Assembly: GCA_002633005.1 (NCBI GenBank)
Contig: NMRA01000966.1
Span: 22,810 to 86,809 of the forward strand
Direction: 5' to 3'
Length of the DNA: 64,000 nt
Source of the DNA: Phoronis australis
Taxonomy: Eukaryota; Phoronida; Phoronidae
This document shows positions 46,940 to 58,565 of this stretch, in pieces. The notes under the pieces were generated by a model, which saw nothing but the letters and a program-made list of their open reading frames with translations, had not been told where the DNA came from and searched no databases. Made by a program: the position numbers and the translations under genes. Positions within the stretch are counted from its first letter, which is position 1; the number at the start of each line of letters is the position of its first letter.

Positions 46940-49797
46940 GCTCAAAATTAAACCGGAAACACTCAGGTAACAGGGCAGAGAATCTCTTAGGGAAGGGTTT
47001 GTTTCTATTTCCATTTTCAACAAGCTCAGTTGTTGGCAAATAAGCGATATAATCAGCCTAACAGCACTAAGATTTTTTAATGCAGCAAATTATTCAAAAT
47101 ATGAATATTTTTGGCACAATCATTAGTTTATCTTTTGACCATAAGATGTCACATGTAGTTGCTTCAGTAGATTGTTCCATTTCGAAAGGGAGGTCAATCC
47201 ATTGAAATCAGATTTCCTTAATTGAAAAGTTGTTGAAAATTGTTGCACATCATAAATATTCGGATTATTTAACTTCAAAAAATTGTAACAAATATTTAAT
47301 ACGGAAATTTATTTTACTCTCTGGTCCATTAATCCGTGAATGACTTATTTGACAATTTAACTACTACCCCTATAAAGTTGAGCATGTCGTGATTTCAACA
47401 TGGAGGTCACACTCACATGAAGAATGTCATTCAAGAATCTTAAAAGCAGGAAGTATGCGATTTTGCAACTTTTGAATATTATAGTGCAATAATATGTGAT
47501 CAGGAGACGTGAAGCGTTAGAAATACGTGCTATATTGAGTTGATAATTTTATTTTTTGTACTAAATTAAGAATAGGAAGAACAACATCGCTCAGGCGTTT
47601 CAGGCCAGGGTCAGTTAAACTTTTTTGTTTTTTTTTTCCTTTGGCTTTGCCTTTTTGTTTGGCAGTTGGCTGGATTTTGCATTCCCGCACTGTTCTCAAT
47701 GTTTTACCATAGTTTTCTTTTTTCAGCTTCCAATATGAGTGAACAGTGCTTAATATTACCTACTTGTGTGGCATGTCATAGGTGGACTTGTTATGTTGGT
47801 TAATTTCGGATCAAAGACAATGTGCTTTGGCTTTACTAATTTTAACAGTTATTGGAATTTTGCCTTTTGGTAGTCATCTTTTTCGGGATAGGGTGTAGGT
47901 GGGTGTCCAAATATGGGGCAATATTCATTCTGGGTCCAAGGGAAGTCCTGGACCCATCAGCATCAAAACAAGGCTTGACATGCCAAGGATTACATATCAA
48001 TAACACTTTCCTCAAAATTCAAGTGCTACCTGCTGATTTGGTAATTGTCCCAGTTATGCTGCACACCAGGCAGAATTAACGAGGAATATCTCGCAACACT
48101 AAACAAAGGTTTTAGATTATAAAAGTCACATTTCTTGTCTGATTTTCAAAATTCAAAAATCTAATCACATGTACTTTTCATTAAAATATGCTATATATAC
48201 TAGACAGTGATGCTCCTATAGGCACTTCATACGCCGGAAGCTTTTCGGCGAATTATGCCTCACGCTGATTAAAGTGCCTAAGTCACGTTATTAGAAGTAT
48301 CTTTTTCGCATAGCGGGACACCTTAGGAGGCCGTCGATGTATTTAATTCCTTGCAACTCGAACAAATACTCCTGTAATCAAACTTTTTCTTCAAGCAGTC
48401 CTTTGTTCAGTTCCCCAAATCGGCAACTGGCCATTTTTAACACTGCGCACACCTGAAGCTATGACGTCATACCACCTGGAGCACGCAGTGTTAAAAATGG
48501 CCAGTTGCCGATTTGAACAACTGAACAAAGGACTGCTCGAAGAAAAAGTTCAATTACAGGAGTATTTGTTCGAGTTGGAAGGAATTAAAGTCATTAACGG
48601 CCTCCTAAGTTGTCCCTCTATGCACAAAAGTTACTTATAACAATGTGACTTTGATTTTTAATCATTGTGAGGCATAATTTGCCGAAGGAGATCCACCGTC
48701 TCTAGTCCAGCTAGAAAGGGTGGTCACTGTCTAGCCATAAACAAAGTTTCAAAATAAAAATCGAAAATACTATTGTTGCCCCCAGTGTGTTTTATGATGG
48801 GTTTAATTATTTAGAGAACATAACAGCAGCAGCCTGAGGTGATATACTTAACTGTAGCAGCATTGTGGCTTTGATCAATGCCAGCTGATTCCGAGGTATG
48901 GAAACCTTTTCAGTTGCCCAATCTCGACCGGTGAGGGTGTCAGTGCAGGAGTCTTTTCTTGTATGGTGATTCTAATTAGCTGGTCACATTTTTCCAATGT
49001 ATTATGTAAGTTTTATTATGCTGTAGTTGAAATACCGTGCAATTAAACCCCAGTTACAATTATATCACCTTCTCGTAATAACAAAATTCGTTAAGTCATG
49101 CCACAAATTATCTTCTCCATATGGACACGTAGTGTAGCAGGCAATACAACTATAATTTAAGCTGAAGTTGATCTCAACTTTTCAGTACTTAAATTAGAAG
49201 TTATTTTTGCACTTTAAAGAACTAACAGTTAGTTATTGCCTGTGACCATGTTCAGCAAGTTCGCTTGTCACGAGATGTCATTTTATGCGTCACGTATGCA
49301 GAGATACCGAAGAATTGAGATACATCCAGAAATCAATCAAAAATTGTCTCATGAATTTCACCATGGTGATTGTTTGCAAAACATGTTTAAGAGTCACAGG
49401 TTGGTTTTCGTGAACTATAGTACAGGCTTAGTGAAGTGATGTCTAATTTTATTCAAGTCGAAGAAATTATCTGAGTGTACGGTAATCAGGTCTTCGGTCA
49501 TGTATTGTTGATAAATATTTAGCAGTGGTGAAGATTAAGAAAATTTTAGTCTACTTCTAGCGTGTGCAGATGTCATAAAATATCAAAATTTGCAAGTACT
49601 ATTAGTAAAGTAAGCGGTTTTTGAAAAAATTGAAAATGACAATTGTGGTACTTATTTTTTTGAAATAAGTGGTTAATTTATCACAATCAACGAGAGTGTT
49701 CAGTGTCTTGATATAGTCAGACAAGTTCTATTCTTCATTTTCAATTTCAGCAGTTTGAACTTTAAAAACGAAGTAATCGAATTCTGCTAGCCTGAAT
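46940..49797. promoter_or_regulatory. Divergent UBA2 / PLCG upstream region, 2.9 kb
   Basis: Contains the promoters of both genes by position. No TATA box or initiator could be assigned with confidence. The centre is a 470-bp palindrome (48231-48700). A lysine-rich minus-strand frame at 47699-47517 and a 67-codon plus frame at 49236 match nothing I know. Confidence 0.6.
48231..48700. repeat. 470-bp near-perfect palindrome without spacer
   Basis: Symmetric about 48465/48466, with TGACGTCA exactly at the centre. Matching pairs include CAACTGGCCATTTTTAACAC (48424) with GTGTTAAAAATGGCCAGTTG (ends 48507), GAACAAATACTCCTGTAAT with ATTACAGGAGTATTTGTTC, and CTTAGGAGGCCGT with ACGGCCTCCTAAG. Pair positions sum to 96931 in the core, so almost no indels. 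Outer parts (CGGCGAATTATGCCTCAC / GTGAGGCATAATTTGCCG) are more diverged. Confidence 0.93.
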
Positions 49798-49999
49798 ATG
49801 GCTTCTAGCAGCTGCCTGGTCAACGGCGTGGGTGGCGATGACGTGGGCATGAACATCCTGCGTGTGTTGGAGCGCGGTCTACTCATGACTCGATTCTACC
49901 CCAAAAAGAAGCCAGAGAAGCGGACGTTTCAGGTGAAGCTGGAGACCAGGCAATTAGTCTGGCTTCGGAACTATGGACAACTGAAGCCGGAGGGTACGG
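49798..49999 (+). CDS. Phospholipase C gamma, first coding exon (N-terminal PH domain)
   Basis: 202 bp from ATG to GTGAGT donor, 67 codons plus one base. Encodes MASSSCLVNGVGGDDVGMNI then LRVLERGLLMTRFYPKKKPE and KRTFQVKLETRQLVWLRNYG and QLKPEGT. LE.G..MT.FY.KK.PE..TFQVKLETRQ.VW matches the start of vertebrate PLCG1/PLCG2, where it opens the N-terminal PH domain; the enzyme cleaves PIP2 downstream of tyrosine kinases. An in-frame TAA at 49774 supports this ATG. The next exon (IREIKE.R.GK..KDF block) was not found before 64000, so intron 1 exceeds 14 kb. It may be the single invertebrate PLCG gene, so no vertebrate paralogue symbol is given. Confidence 0.93.
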
Positions 50000-50304
50000 G
50001 TGAGTAGTCACATGACTTTCTCACCTTTTGTTAATGAACCCCATTGCCCTAGTTAGATCAAGTGGAATTCGCAAATGTTGAACTTCAATAGATCAAGTTA
50101 GGGCTGCTAAATCTTCCCGTTGAAGTAGTGATTAGTTTATTATTTGTTATAAGAAGAGCTATGTGTGTAATACTGACGTGATTGCTTTGGAAGTCGTCTT
50201 GAGTTAAGGTTTGACAAAGAGAGAATTATGAGTTTCTGAGTGATTCACTAAGGCTTCGATTAAAATTGACATCTTACCAGCATCTTCTGTTTTTTCACCA
50301 TCAC

Positions 50305-50632
50305 TCAGATTCCGTTTTCTTTAAAAAATGATGTAATTTTCTTCATTGCACATTGGAGCAGACGACGGAAACGGAGTCGTAGTGCCCAGCGCCGCTGCCG
50401 GTCGCCTGAGATATCGCAGGAGAGCCTATACTTCGTCTTAGTTCTGTTACGATTGCGCCGTGTTCCGAATTTGACACTTGCAATTGGAACCCCCCCCCAA
50501 ACACTAAAACGGCACACATTTAAATCTTGTTTCAGCCGTATAATTTTAATTACCGGGGTTAATTAATAAACTCAACATTTCCCTACGCTCTTGCTGTTTT
50601 ATTTTGGGTCCACCCCCCTATATCCGCCTATG
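50305..50632 (-). mobile_element. hAT-like 5' end with transposase start
   Basis: On the minus strand: CATAGGCGGATATAGGGGGG terminus (50632), AAAATAAAACAGCAAGAGCG, GTTGAGTTTATTAATTAACC, then ATG at 50346 encoding MKKITSFFKENGI and a stop. A short basic start followed by a SFF motif is common at the beginning of hAT-family transposases. The rest is lost. Same leader as at 4891-5060 and 35961-36235. Confidence 0.55.
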
Positions 50633-50834
50633 CCCTAAATGCTGAAACTTAAGCCCTGTTACTTGCAAATTACAAAACAGGAAGGAGTTTTGCTGGTGCC
50701 ATAATTCTAGCAACCGGTTGAGGACACTCCAAGCCTCTTTTTAAGGCCAAATATCGGCCCCACTCCCCTATGGAAATATTTTAAAATTGCACGCAATTCC
50801 ACTCTTGAGACCCATAAAATCCCTGGCTCCAGTG

Positions 50835-53411
50835 CAGGGCTCGACATTAGCAATAGTTCGACTGTCCGGGACAACCAATTTTTTGGTCCGGACAAGCTCA
50901 CGGCCGAGCAACATGTCCGACAGGACAAGTTGATGAAATTTTGGAAACTATAGTAAATCTGAACGATCAGAACTTCTTCGTAGCAGTGATAACTCACTTG
51001 TTTAGTCATGAGTGGCGGTAAGATGTGGTGCAAATTGCCAAGGTGTTGTTTAGATTATGCAGGAGCTCATGATTGGACGCGATCCAAGGCACTTGCATTC
51101 GAATAGTTCTAGCCAAAGTGACGTGTTCTCATTTAAATACACGGCAGTATCTCGCGTAATCTGGCAAAGTTTTGATTTTAGCTAGGTCCTAGCGTAGTTC
51201 CGAGCGTTTTGACCGCACGCCAGGTTCCCGACGATTTGTCTCATTCGTCTTGGTTAATAATGCATGTTTTTAACGACTTTCACTTCTGACACCAAAATGG
51301 AAGCGCCCAACCAAAGGCAAGAGCGCAAAAAACCAGCTTGCAATTCCGCATGTCAGACATTTTGTCCACGTTCCACGACAACAAAAACTTAAGTTTTTTG
51401 AACTTTTGATTCGCCTAATGACTTTTTGCAAGATGTGTTTTTGCTTCATTATTTTAACAGATGAACAAATAACCCTATTGCCTAATATTAGTATCTTTCG
51501 ATTGTTGAGCAGTGCTTTGAATGAAGTGGTGTTGACTTCGAACTCAAAAAGAAATATACAATGTATATAAAAATGTTACACTGTTGAAAGTATTCAATAA
51601 GAAGACCTGTCAATCATTAGCATGTGTTAGGTTGTATATCTAAGCTCAAAGTATTCAGTAAGACCTGTCAATCATTGGCCCATGCTTGGTTGCGTAAGTG
51701 TCCAGTGGGAAGCAAATCTTTACACAATGAGTGCTTCCCTTAAAAATACGCCACGAATTAGCGGAGTCTTGTTTAATCTGTCTTTATTCTCAAGAAACTT
51801 GCCCGACTGAACGCACGACTACCTGTAGGAATACTTTAGGTACGTAAACACCCAATCACACTCAGGATCACGACGCCACTGTATCGTGTGCGCAGGCCGT
51901 CGAAGACCAGTATTTCAATCCCCCGACTTATATTTTAACTGATGTGCTTGAAGTCCGACATTAGTGTAGCTTTGTCAGAGTAAAATCGGTCCTCCATGCA
52001 GTAAGCGACAACTCTTTGCAAAATTTTCAACTTTAACTGCCCATGCTAGGTGTACCGCACTCGCACTGTTTTTTAAATTCCCAATTTAAGTGCCGTGGGC
52101 AGTTACGCGAACAAGTACGGAAACTCAAATATCAATCATTTGCTCGTTAACACATTTTGACACTTGATCGTTAAAACTTTTGACTTACTGACTGTACTTC
52201 GGGAGCAAGTTTTCGGTTTTACAGAATTTGTTAAATGCACGACACTTTTCATTGTTCACAGTCTTTATTCCGTTACGTTTGTACTTTCGGAACAAAACTC
52301 TTCTCTCAACTGAACATAGATACAGTAACTGACCTAGCGACATAATTAAAAGACACGATATTTCGAAACATACTTGCTTCATTCTCAAGTGAAGATAAAA
52401 TGACGCAGTAATGTGTCATTTTATCGTACCCCCTGTTAACCCCCTTCGTTAGTCATTCTTTGCAGTATTTCACACCCGCTGTGTCTCACTGTGTGTGTCG
52501 TCAGCTTATACTCTGTGGTGGCATTACTGCGTCATTTTATCTTCACTTGAGAATGAAACAAGTATGTTTCGAAATATCGTGGGTCTTTTAATTATGTCGC
52601 TAGGTCAGTTACTGTATCTATGTTCAGTTGAGAGTAGAGTTTTGTTCCGAAAGTACGAACGTAACGGAATAAAGACTGTGAACAATGATAAGTGTCGTGC
52701 ATTTAACAAATTCTTTTGATTTACGTATAAGACTCACGTGTAGTAGTGATAACTCGCTAGCACATGTTAATAAAACTTTACGACATTCCACTGTCTTACG
52801 ACGTGCGGAAACTGTCGTCTTCGCCGGTGGCTTTAGTTGCAATGTCGAAATAGATACTTAGTTTACGTATGGTTTCAAGTCAAGGAGCTCTAATCTTGCA
52901 ACTGGTAACCAAACCAAAGGACATGAAACCACCAAACAACAGTATGAAACCAGTAAACAAAAATGGGAATTCCTTCTGACTGAATGCAAGGAAGATTTTG
53001 ACTGTTTGACTGGTTATGGTATGATAGCGACCAGAAATAAAATGTGTTGTATCCCGTGTGAAAAATATGCCGACGCAAACAGTTTATCTCTTGCGTCTGG
53101 GTCAGATGTGTTCAGGATCGACTTTTTAAAAAAGTCACAAATGGTCGACGGCTCACTCAGCAGCTTATGAAAAACGTATACTGAATTGAAAAGCCAGGGT
53201 AAACTTGTAGCGTGTTCACTGATGAAATCCAAGTACTACACGTTTATTGAGCTTGTGCTGACAGGTATAATGTGCGACATTTATATACGTTTGGAAAGTG
53301 TAATTTGAGTTTAATTACCTTTGGATAAGTGTTTTCTAGGTCAGGACAAGTAAATTTCATTTCTACTTGTCCGACTGGACAAGTTAATATAAAAGTTAAT
53401 GTCGAGTCCTG
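50835..53411. mobile_element. 2.58-kb DNA transposon with CAGGGCTCGACATTA ends
   Basis: Left CAGGGCTCGACATTAGCAAT; right end on the other strand CAGGACTCGACATTAACTTT. Both ends carry GGACAAGT / TTGTCCGAC blocks just inside. CAGTG abuts both ends, a possible target-site duplication. The CAGGG-type terminus suggests hAT. No intact transposase; it contains the hairpin at 52223-52714 and a roughly 60-bp tandem doublet at 51586-51690. Confidence 0.72.
52223..52714. repeat. Inverted repeat with 191-193-bp arms, nested in the 2.58-kb element
   Basis: Arms 52223-52413 and 52522-52714, for example AGAATTTGTTAAATGCACGA against TCGTGCATTTAACAAATTCT, and TCATTTTATCTTCACTTGAG against CTCAAGTGAAGATAAAATGA. 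The loop is 108 bp. Arms differ at few positions. Open frames on both strands mirror each other because of the symmetry. Confidence 0.92.
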
Positions 53412-54389
53412 CAGTGATGTAAAAAATTACCCTTAACGTTTTAATTTACTCTGGAAAATGTTAGTTTCGGCTACTTAAGGTTGTCTCAAACTTTATTCAC
53501 AAAAATTGTCTATGTTTTCAATGTTTTACGTGTCTAGCAAAATTCTTCATCTTTATTCTCGGGGAACTTCAAATACAAAATATATACCGTGTTATGAGAA
53601 AAAAAGATTTAGCAGAATCACCTTGGAACCGCACAACCGCGAGGATATTTGTTTACTACTTATCTGAAGTCAGAGGTTACAGGGCTGCCACACAAATCGA
53701 ATTTCCCGCCAGGTACAGAGCAGCTTCATATGTGCCCTCAGTCCTTTCATTCACCGAGTCGCCATAATATTGAGTCAATGAGGTATACATATGATCGAAT
53801 ATTGCCGGGGAAAACTAAGACAAAACATAGTTTTGGATCTTGAGCTGAGGGAATAGCGCGTCTACATGCATACAACCGTTGAGAACAAATGCTACGAGTC
53901 GCCTCATTCCTCTATGGTTACAAACACAGGAAGTTGTAAAAAGAGATAAATTCCTTGATTAATAAGTAATTTGACATTTCGCTGTTTCAATCTCATGCTA
54001 ACAACGTGCTTTTACCACGGACTCAATTTGGTTTCATATCAGTCCCAACTTAGGAACACGAGTTCTCGAAAATGGCTCGGTGAATTTATTCATTAATCTC
54101 AGAAACGCTTTTAGGATTTTCGATATTGTAAAAGCCTGGTTTTTGTGTAATGTAACAAAGATGAATACGACTTCTATTTCTCACAAAAATACCTCATGTT
54201 TTCCGAGTTGATTTGTCATAGAAACCTAACGAAAAGACTAATAAAAAATTCCTAACAGCTTTTTTGAGGTATGGTAACTGACGAAGTTTTCATTTAAAAA
54301 ATGTTTGAATTTCATTAAAATCGACCGAGGGATTATTTTGCTATGAATGTACCTTTCTTAAAAATTTTGACTTAAAAAGGTGTTAATAT

Positions 54390-54420
<31 letters not shown>

Positions 54421-54461
54421 TTAATAATAATAATATTAATAATAATAATAATAATAATAAT
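54390..54461. repeat. (AAT)n microsatellite
   Basis: About 24 triplets of AAT broken twice by ATT (aatattaat), in PLCG intron 1. Confidence 0.95.
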
Positions 54462-55059
54462 GGTACATAAATACAAAACCCATTTTTATATTCCCTGATC
54501 TTTTGTCTTTCAGAAAATATGTACTTTTACTTGTTACAAAGCTTAGTTTTTTGACATACGAGTTAGAATGGAGGCCACTAAATAAGGTATGAGATAACCT
54601 TAAGGCTTTGCTGTTGAGGGCTGACGACTATGGGTAGAATGAATTGGCGGTAGCCAAGGGAGGCAGAGGTAGTACTTTCCCTCAACCAAAAACTTCACAC
54701 AGGTACCTTTCTCTTCAGGTGAGCGAGAGCCCTGATGTTTATGAAAGTTTCTAAAAAGTTGTCACTCTTTATTTCTCAAATGGTTCAAGTTAACTGTATG
54801 GATCTTTTCTTCATATTACTGAGTTTTCTAGTGTCTCACTCACCTGTAACATGTTGTTCTAGCATTAATGTTTTTGACTGTGAAATAGTGGAGTCAGATT
54901 TTGTAATTGTTGTTCACTCCTTTCACAATTCAGCTGACAAAAAGTTTCACTTTGTGCTTTGTTGGAGTGATGTGAGGTTTGTTGGCAATGCTTGATTACG
55001 CCTACAGTACACTGAGCAGTAGCACGTGTGAATTTTGTTGTTACAATATGTTTTGAGCA

Positions 55060-55375
55060 TCAGTTTGGGCACGCTCATGCCTATAAATTTCCAAATGTAA
55101 TGAGTTAGGCTTAGTGAAGTCTTAGTGACTTATTTTTGTCTATGTCACTACGAGAATCCTTGTGTGGTGTTCTAGTGAGACGCCTGTCAATGCAACAATT
55201 TTTAGCCTTTCCTCCTTTGTTCTGTCCTCTGTGTTCTGTGAAGATGTCATATGGTGCGAAAAAGCTAGTTTAGTTGAGGAGCTTACATTAGAGTGATTAA
55301 ATCATGTTTTCTCTAATTCGTAGCTTATGTATTGCTATGACTTTCTGGATACCCCAATACATCTAAAATAACAAA
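55060..55375 (+). repeat. Direct repeat, copy 1 of a 3.16-kb-spaced pair
   Basis: Blocks CCAAATGTAATGA, TGGTGTTCTA, AGTGATTAAA, AATACATCTAAAATAACAAAA recur in the same order at 58225-58565. Non-coding. The 2.1-kb element at 55968-58062 lies between the copies. Confidence 0.65.
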
Positions 55376-55967
55376 ACATGAATATGTTCATTAAGAAGGG
55401 CTTTAAAATTTCTCGGGGATCCCTAACTTATAAAAAGTTAGCGGATTCCAGTAATTTGAGTTGCTCCCAGGCGTCACACTCTTCCCCTCAAGACCCCTGG
55501 TCGCCACACCTGTGTGGGGGACTACCAAAAATTAGCACTGCGGTGATGTGGAAGAGTGTTGTAAATTTGTACGGCGTGGTGATGTGGATTGTGGCAGGTT
55601 TGCCCCGCGATGCCTTTGGATCAGTTTAGAATTATCATTGTCACTCGCAGCACTCAGAAGATGGTTGAAAAGTCTCTCCTAAAGTGGTCCGCAATAGCAT
55701 CCCTTGAAATGCCTACTGTTTAACAACTAGAGTTACCAATATGGTAATCGTGTTGTTAGGATGAATGGTTTCACAGAACATTGTCATGTTCTTTTATTGG
55801 AATGTTTATTTCCTTTGTCAAAATTGGTTTGCTTTCTGAATTGACTGCATCAAGCAAAAGACCTTGGTTAACTCTCACCAATTGATATTTTAAAATTTTG
55901 AAAGGGCTCCTACATTGCTGTGAATGTCAACAATTCTTCATCATCTCATGGTAGTCACGGTATACAG

Positions 55968-58062
55968 TTGGGCAATTCCGTGAAAAGGTCAACCTCGAGA
56001 CAAAAAATTAAGATTGTGGCTACACTAACATTTCTGGTCTCATGTGAAAGCCCCATTCTCTGTAGTTTCAGGACCCATATTTGACTGTCCTATAACTTTC
56101 AATTTTTTGCTTAAATGAACCCATTTTTGGGGTCACTAGACCCTAAAAAATTAGCTCGATTTTCATGTGTGTTGTTAACTATTGTCATAAACACTATTGT
56201 CCAAAATTTTGGATCTCGGGGGGATTATTCGTTTAGTCAGAAATTGTGGGACAGACGTACAACAAATTTGTACGTCCATCACGTACATCCGTCACACCCA
56301 TGAAATTGCAATTTTTCAGCCAATAGTATATGCAAATAACAAGAGACCTAAAGGAATACATGTCAAGTTGCTATTGCACTGAAATCAACATGTTATTTCT
56401 GCTCTGACCTGCTATGCTGTGTTTTGTGTTGAAAAAGCCAATACGGGGAATTTTCAAGCGGTAGGAATCTGTCACCTACTTTACTGAGCATTTTTGACAC
56501 ACCCTCACTGGCTGTAGGCACTCTTTTTTGTTTTCAGTGTATTGGGTCATTGGGTGGCTTGTATGAAATTATTTCATAGCAAATGATTACATTGTCTCGT
56601 CTTACATAGTTTTGATCCTTCAACCTTTTTAAGAATTTAAGTGGACTAATTTTTTTCTGCTGAGCTTCAGCGAGATTAAACCACATTTAGAAAGGATAGA
56701 GGAACTTGTTGGAGACCACGAGAAGAACAGTAGCAACCAAGAGAAGAATAAATATCTGCTGGAATATTCTCTGAAACTAAAAAACAATGCCATTGTGGAT
56801 CAAGAAATTCATAATTGTACTTGCTCGTACTGTGATGTGGCATTATTTAAAGCCTCTCTTTAAATTTGAAAAGAAGACATGAGTTAAAGAGCTGGATGAA
56901 AACCTAATCATTATAATCACTAAATAGAAACCAGCATCTGATAAGTTAGCTCTACATATTCCTAAATCATAATCCTAAATGCAATTGGTTTAAAATGTCT
57001 TGTTTTCACACTGGAAGACAGCACGTGTGATTTGAATCAAAATATGAATGCCAAAAGTCGATGATGTTCACTAAACCATAGTCCTGTTACTAATACTTTA
57101 AAAACATCACAGTTATTACTTACATGGTCATGCATCACAACCATCGACAGCATGGACCAGAGAATAATTTTGTACAAACTCACAGGACATGTTATAATTT
57201 AAAAACAATTAATAAAAATGCATTTTCATGAGTAATTAGTAATGTTTCAAAATTTATTTCACATTTTATATTTTGACTGTCATATTTACTTATTAGTTTT
57301 GAATTAGTGTTCTAATTAACGCTTAAAAATAGATTTTCCTGATAACTAACAGCTGTCAAATACAAAATGATTATGATCACTCTCATTCCCATCGATAATG
57401 CTTTCCCTCTTCAAAAGGAAGTGAAGATTGTATTAGATTGTTTTATATCTTTAATCAAATTCATTGAAAAGTTAAAATCCTAGAGTATATTCCTAGTATA
57501 GCCCTAACTGTGATGATTTTGTGCAGAAGGTCAATCGGTACATTTTAATTAAGTAACATTGAATGAGTAGTGAAAGACCAATATAGCTTAAATACTGCAA
57601 AATTTTGAATCATTCTGAACTGATATCTTAGTCACAACAAACAATTTAACACTAGAAATTCAGAGCATAGGTCCATCACGTACGTCCGTTACAGTAACTT
57701 AACATATATGGAGCTGTTAGACAAAAATTTCTTTGCAGATATCATCAAAAAAATTAGTGTAATGTATTTTGCAAACATTCCACTAAATCATCATATAAAA
57801 CATAAAATTGTAACTTAATGCAACTCACAAAAACTTAACGTTAAATTTTTTTTAAATTCAAATTCTCTGCGTACATCCGTTACACCCCTTTAAAGGCAAT
57901 TTTCTCAGTCGGATTAAAAGATAGGGGAAAAGTTTTTACATGCTTTGAAAGCTATCAGTGAGACCTATCAATTGCTGTATTATTTTCCTAGGGTGAACAT
58001 TTTTTTCACAGTTGATCAAAATGTTCTCTGATTGTACGTCCGTCACAAATGGAATTGCCCAA
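55968..58062. mobile_element. 2.10-kb element with TTGGGCAATTCC ends and TACGTCCGTCAC repeats
   Basis: Left TTGGGCAATTCC at 55968, right GGAATTGCCCAA ending 58062. TACGTCCGTCAC-type words occur at about 56271, 56283, 57679, 57872 and 58035, next to or within the ends. A possible coding exon lies at 56671-56863. No target-site duplication identified. Superfamily unknown to me. Confidence 0.65.
56671..56863 (+). CDS. Possible terminal exon inside the 2.10-kb element, unknown protein
   Basis: After a pyrimidine-rich tract ending gcttcag, an open frame of 63 codons reads EIKPHLERIEELVGDHEKNS, SNQEKNKYLLEYSLKLKNNA, IVDQEIHNCTCSYCDVALFK, ASL and stops at 56861. Charged, helix-rich start and a CTCSYC cluster. 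There is no ATG, so if real it is a 3' exon. Composition is more protein-like than its surroundings. I do not recognise the family; a chance frame is quite possible. Confidence 0.25.
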
Positions 58063-58224
58063 TTAAATTAATAAACATTTATTTGGTGCTACTTATCTTA
58101 TGAAACAAGTAAAAAACTACTGCTTACTTTTACTGTGTTCAAAGCGATTATAACTTATAAGACTTATTGATAGCCTATCTTGACCGGTAACACTTGTAAA
58201 ATTGGTTCCTACAGTATATTAAGA

Positions 58225-58565
58225 GCATCCCTCTGAGCCCACTTGTGCCATAAATTGCCAAATGTAATGAATTGTTAGGCGTATTGGCTTGGTTTAATGT
58301 CTACGTCACCACCAGAATCACCTTTTAATTGAAACAGCTGCGAATAATGCACATAATGGTGTTCTAATCAGACCCCTGTTCAATGAACTGTTTTTTGTTG
58401 TTTTTGTGTGCTGAGATCTCGCGGTGATGTAATGTAGAAAAAAGACAACTTCACCTATCATTTGACGAGCCTACCTTTGCGTGATTAAACTCGCATGTTC
58501 TTATTTTGCTAAGGTTTTGCCAGGACTACCTTGTTAGCCCAATCTATCTAAAGTAACAAAATTTC
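58225..58565 (+). repeat. Direct repeat, copy 2 of the 3.16-kb-spaced pair
   Basis: Diverged copy of 55060-55375: CCAAATGTAATGAATT, ATGTCTACGTCAC, AATGGTGTTCTAATCAGAC, GCGTGATTAAA, AATCTATCTAAAGTAACAAA. Roughly 65-70% by eye. Confidence 0.65.

Noticed and set aside
47517-47699. Lysine-rich 60-codon minus-strand frame upstream of UBA2
   Set aside because: The lysines come from a T-rich tract on the other strand; no homology recognised and no initiator context.
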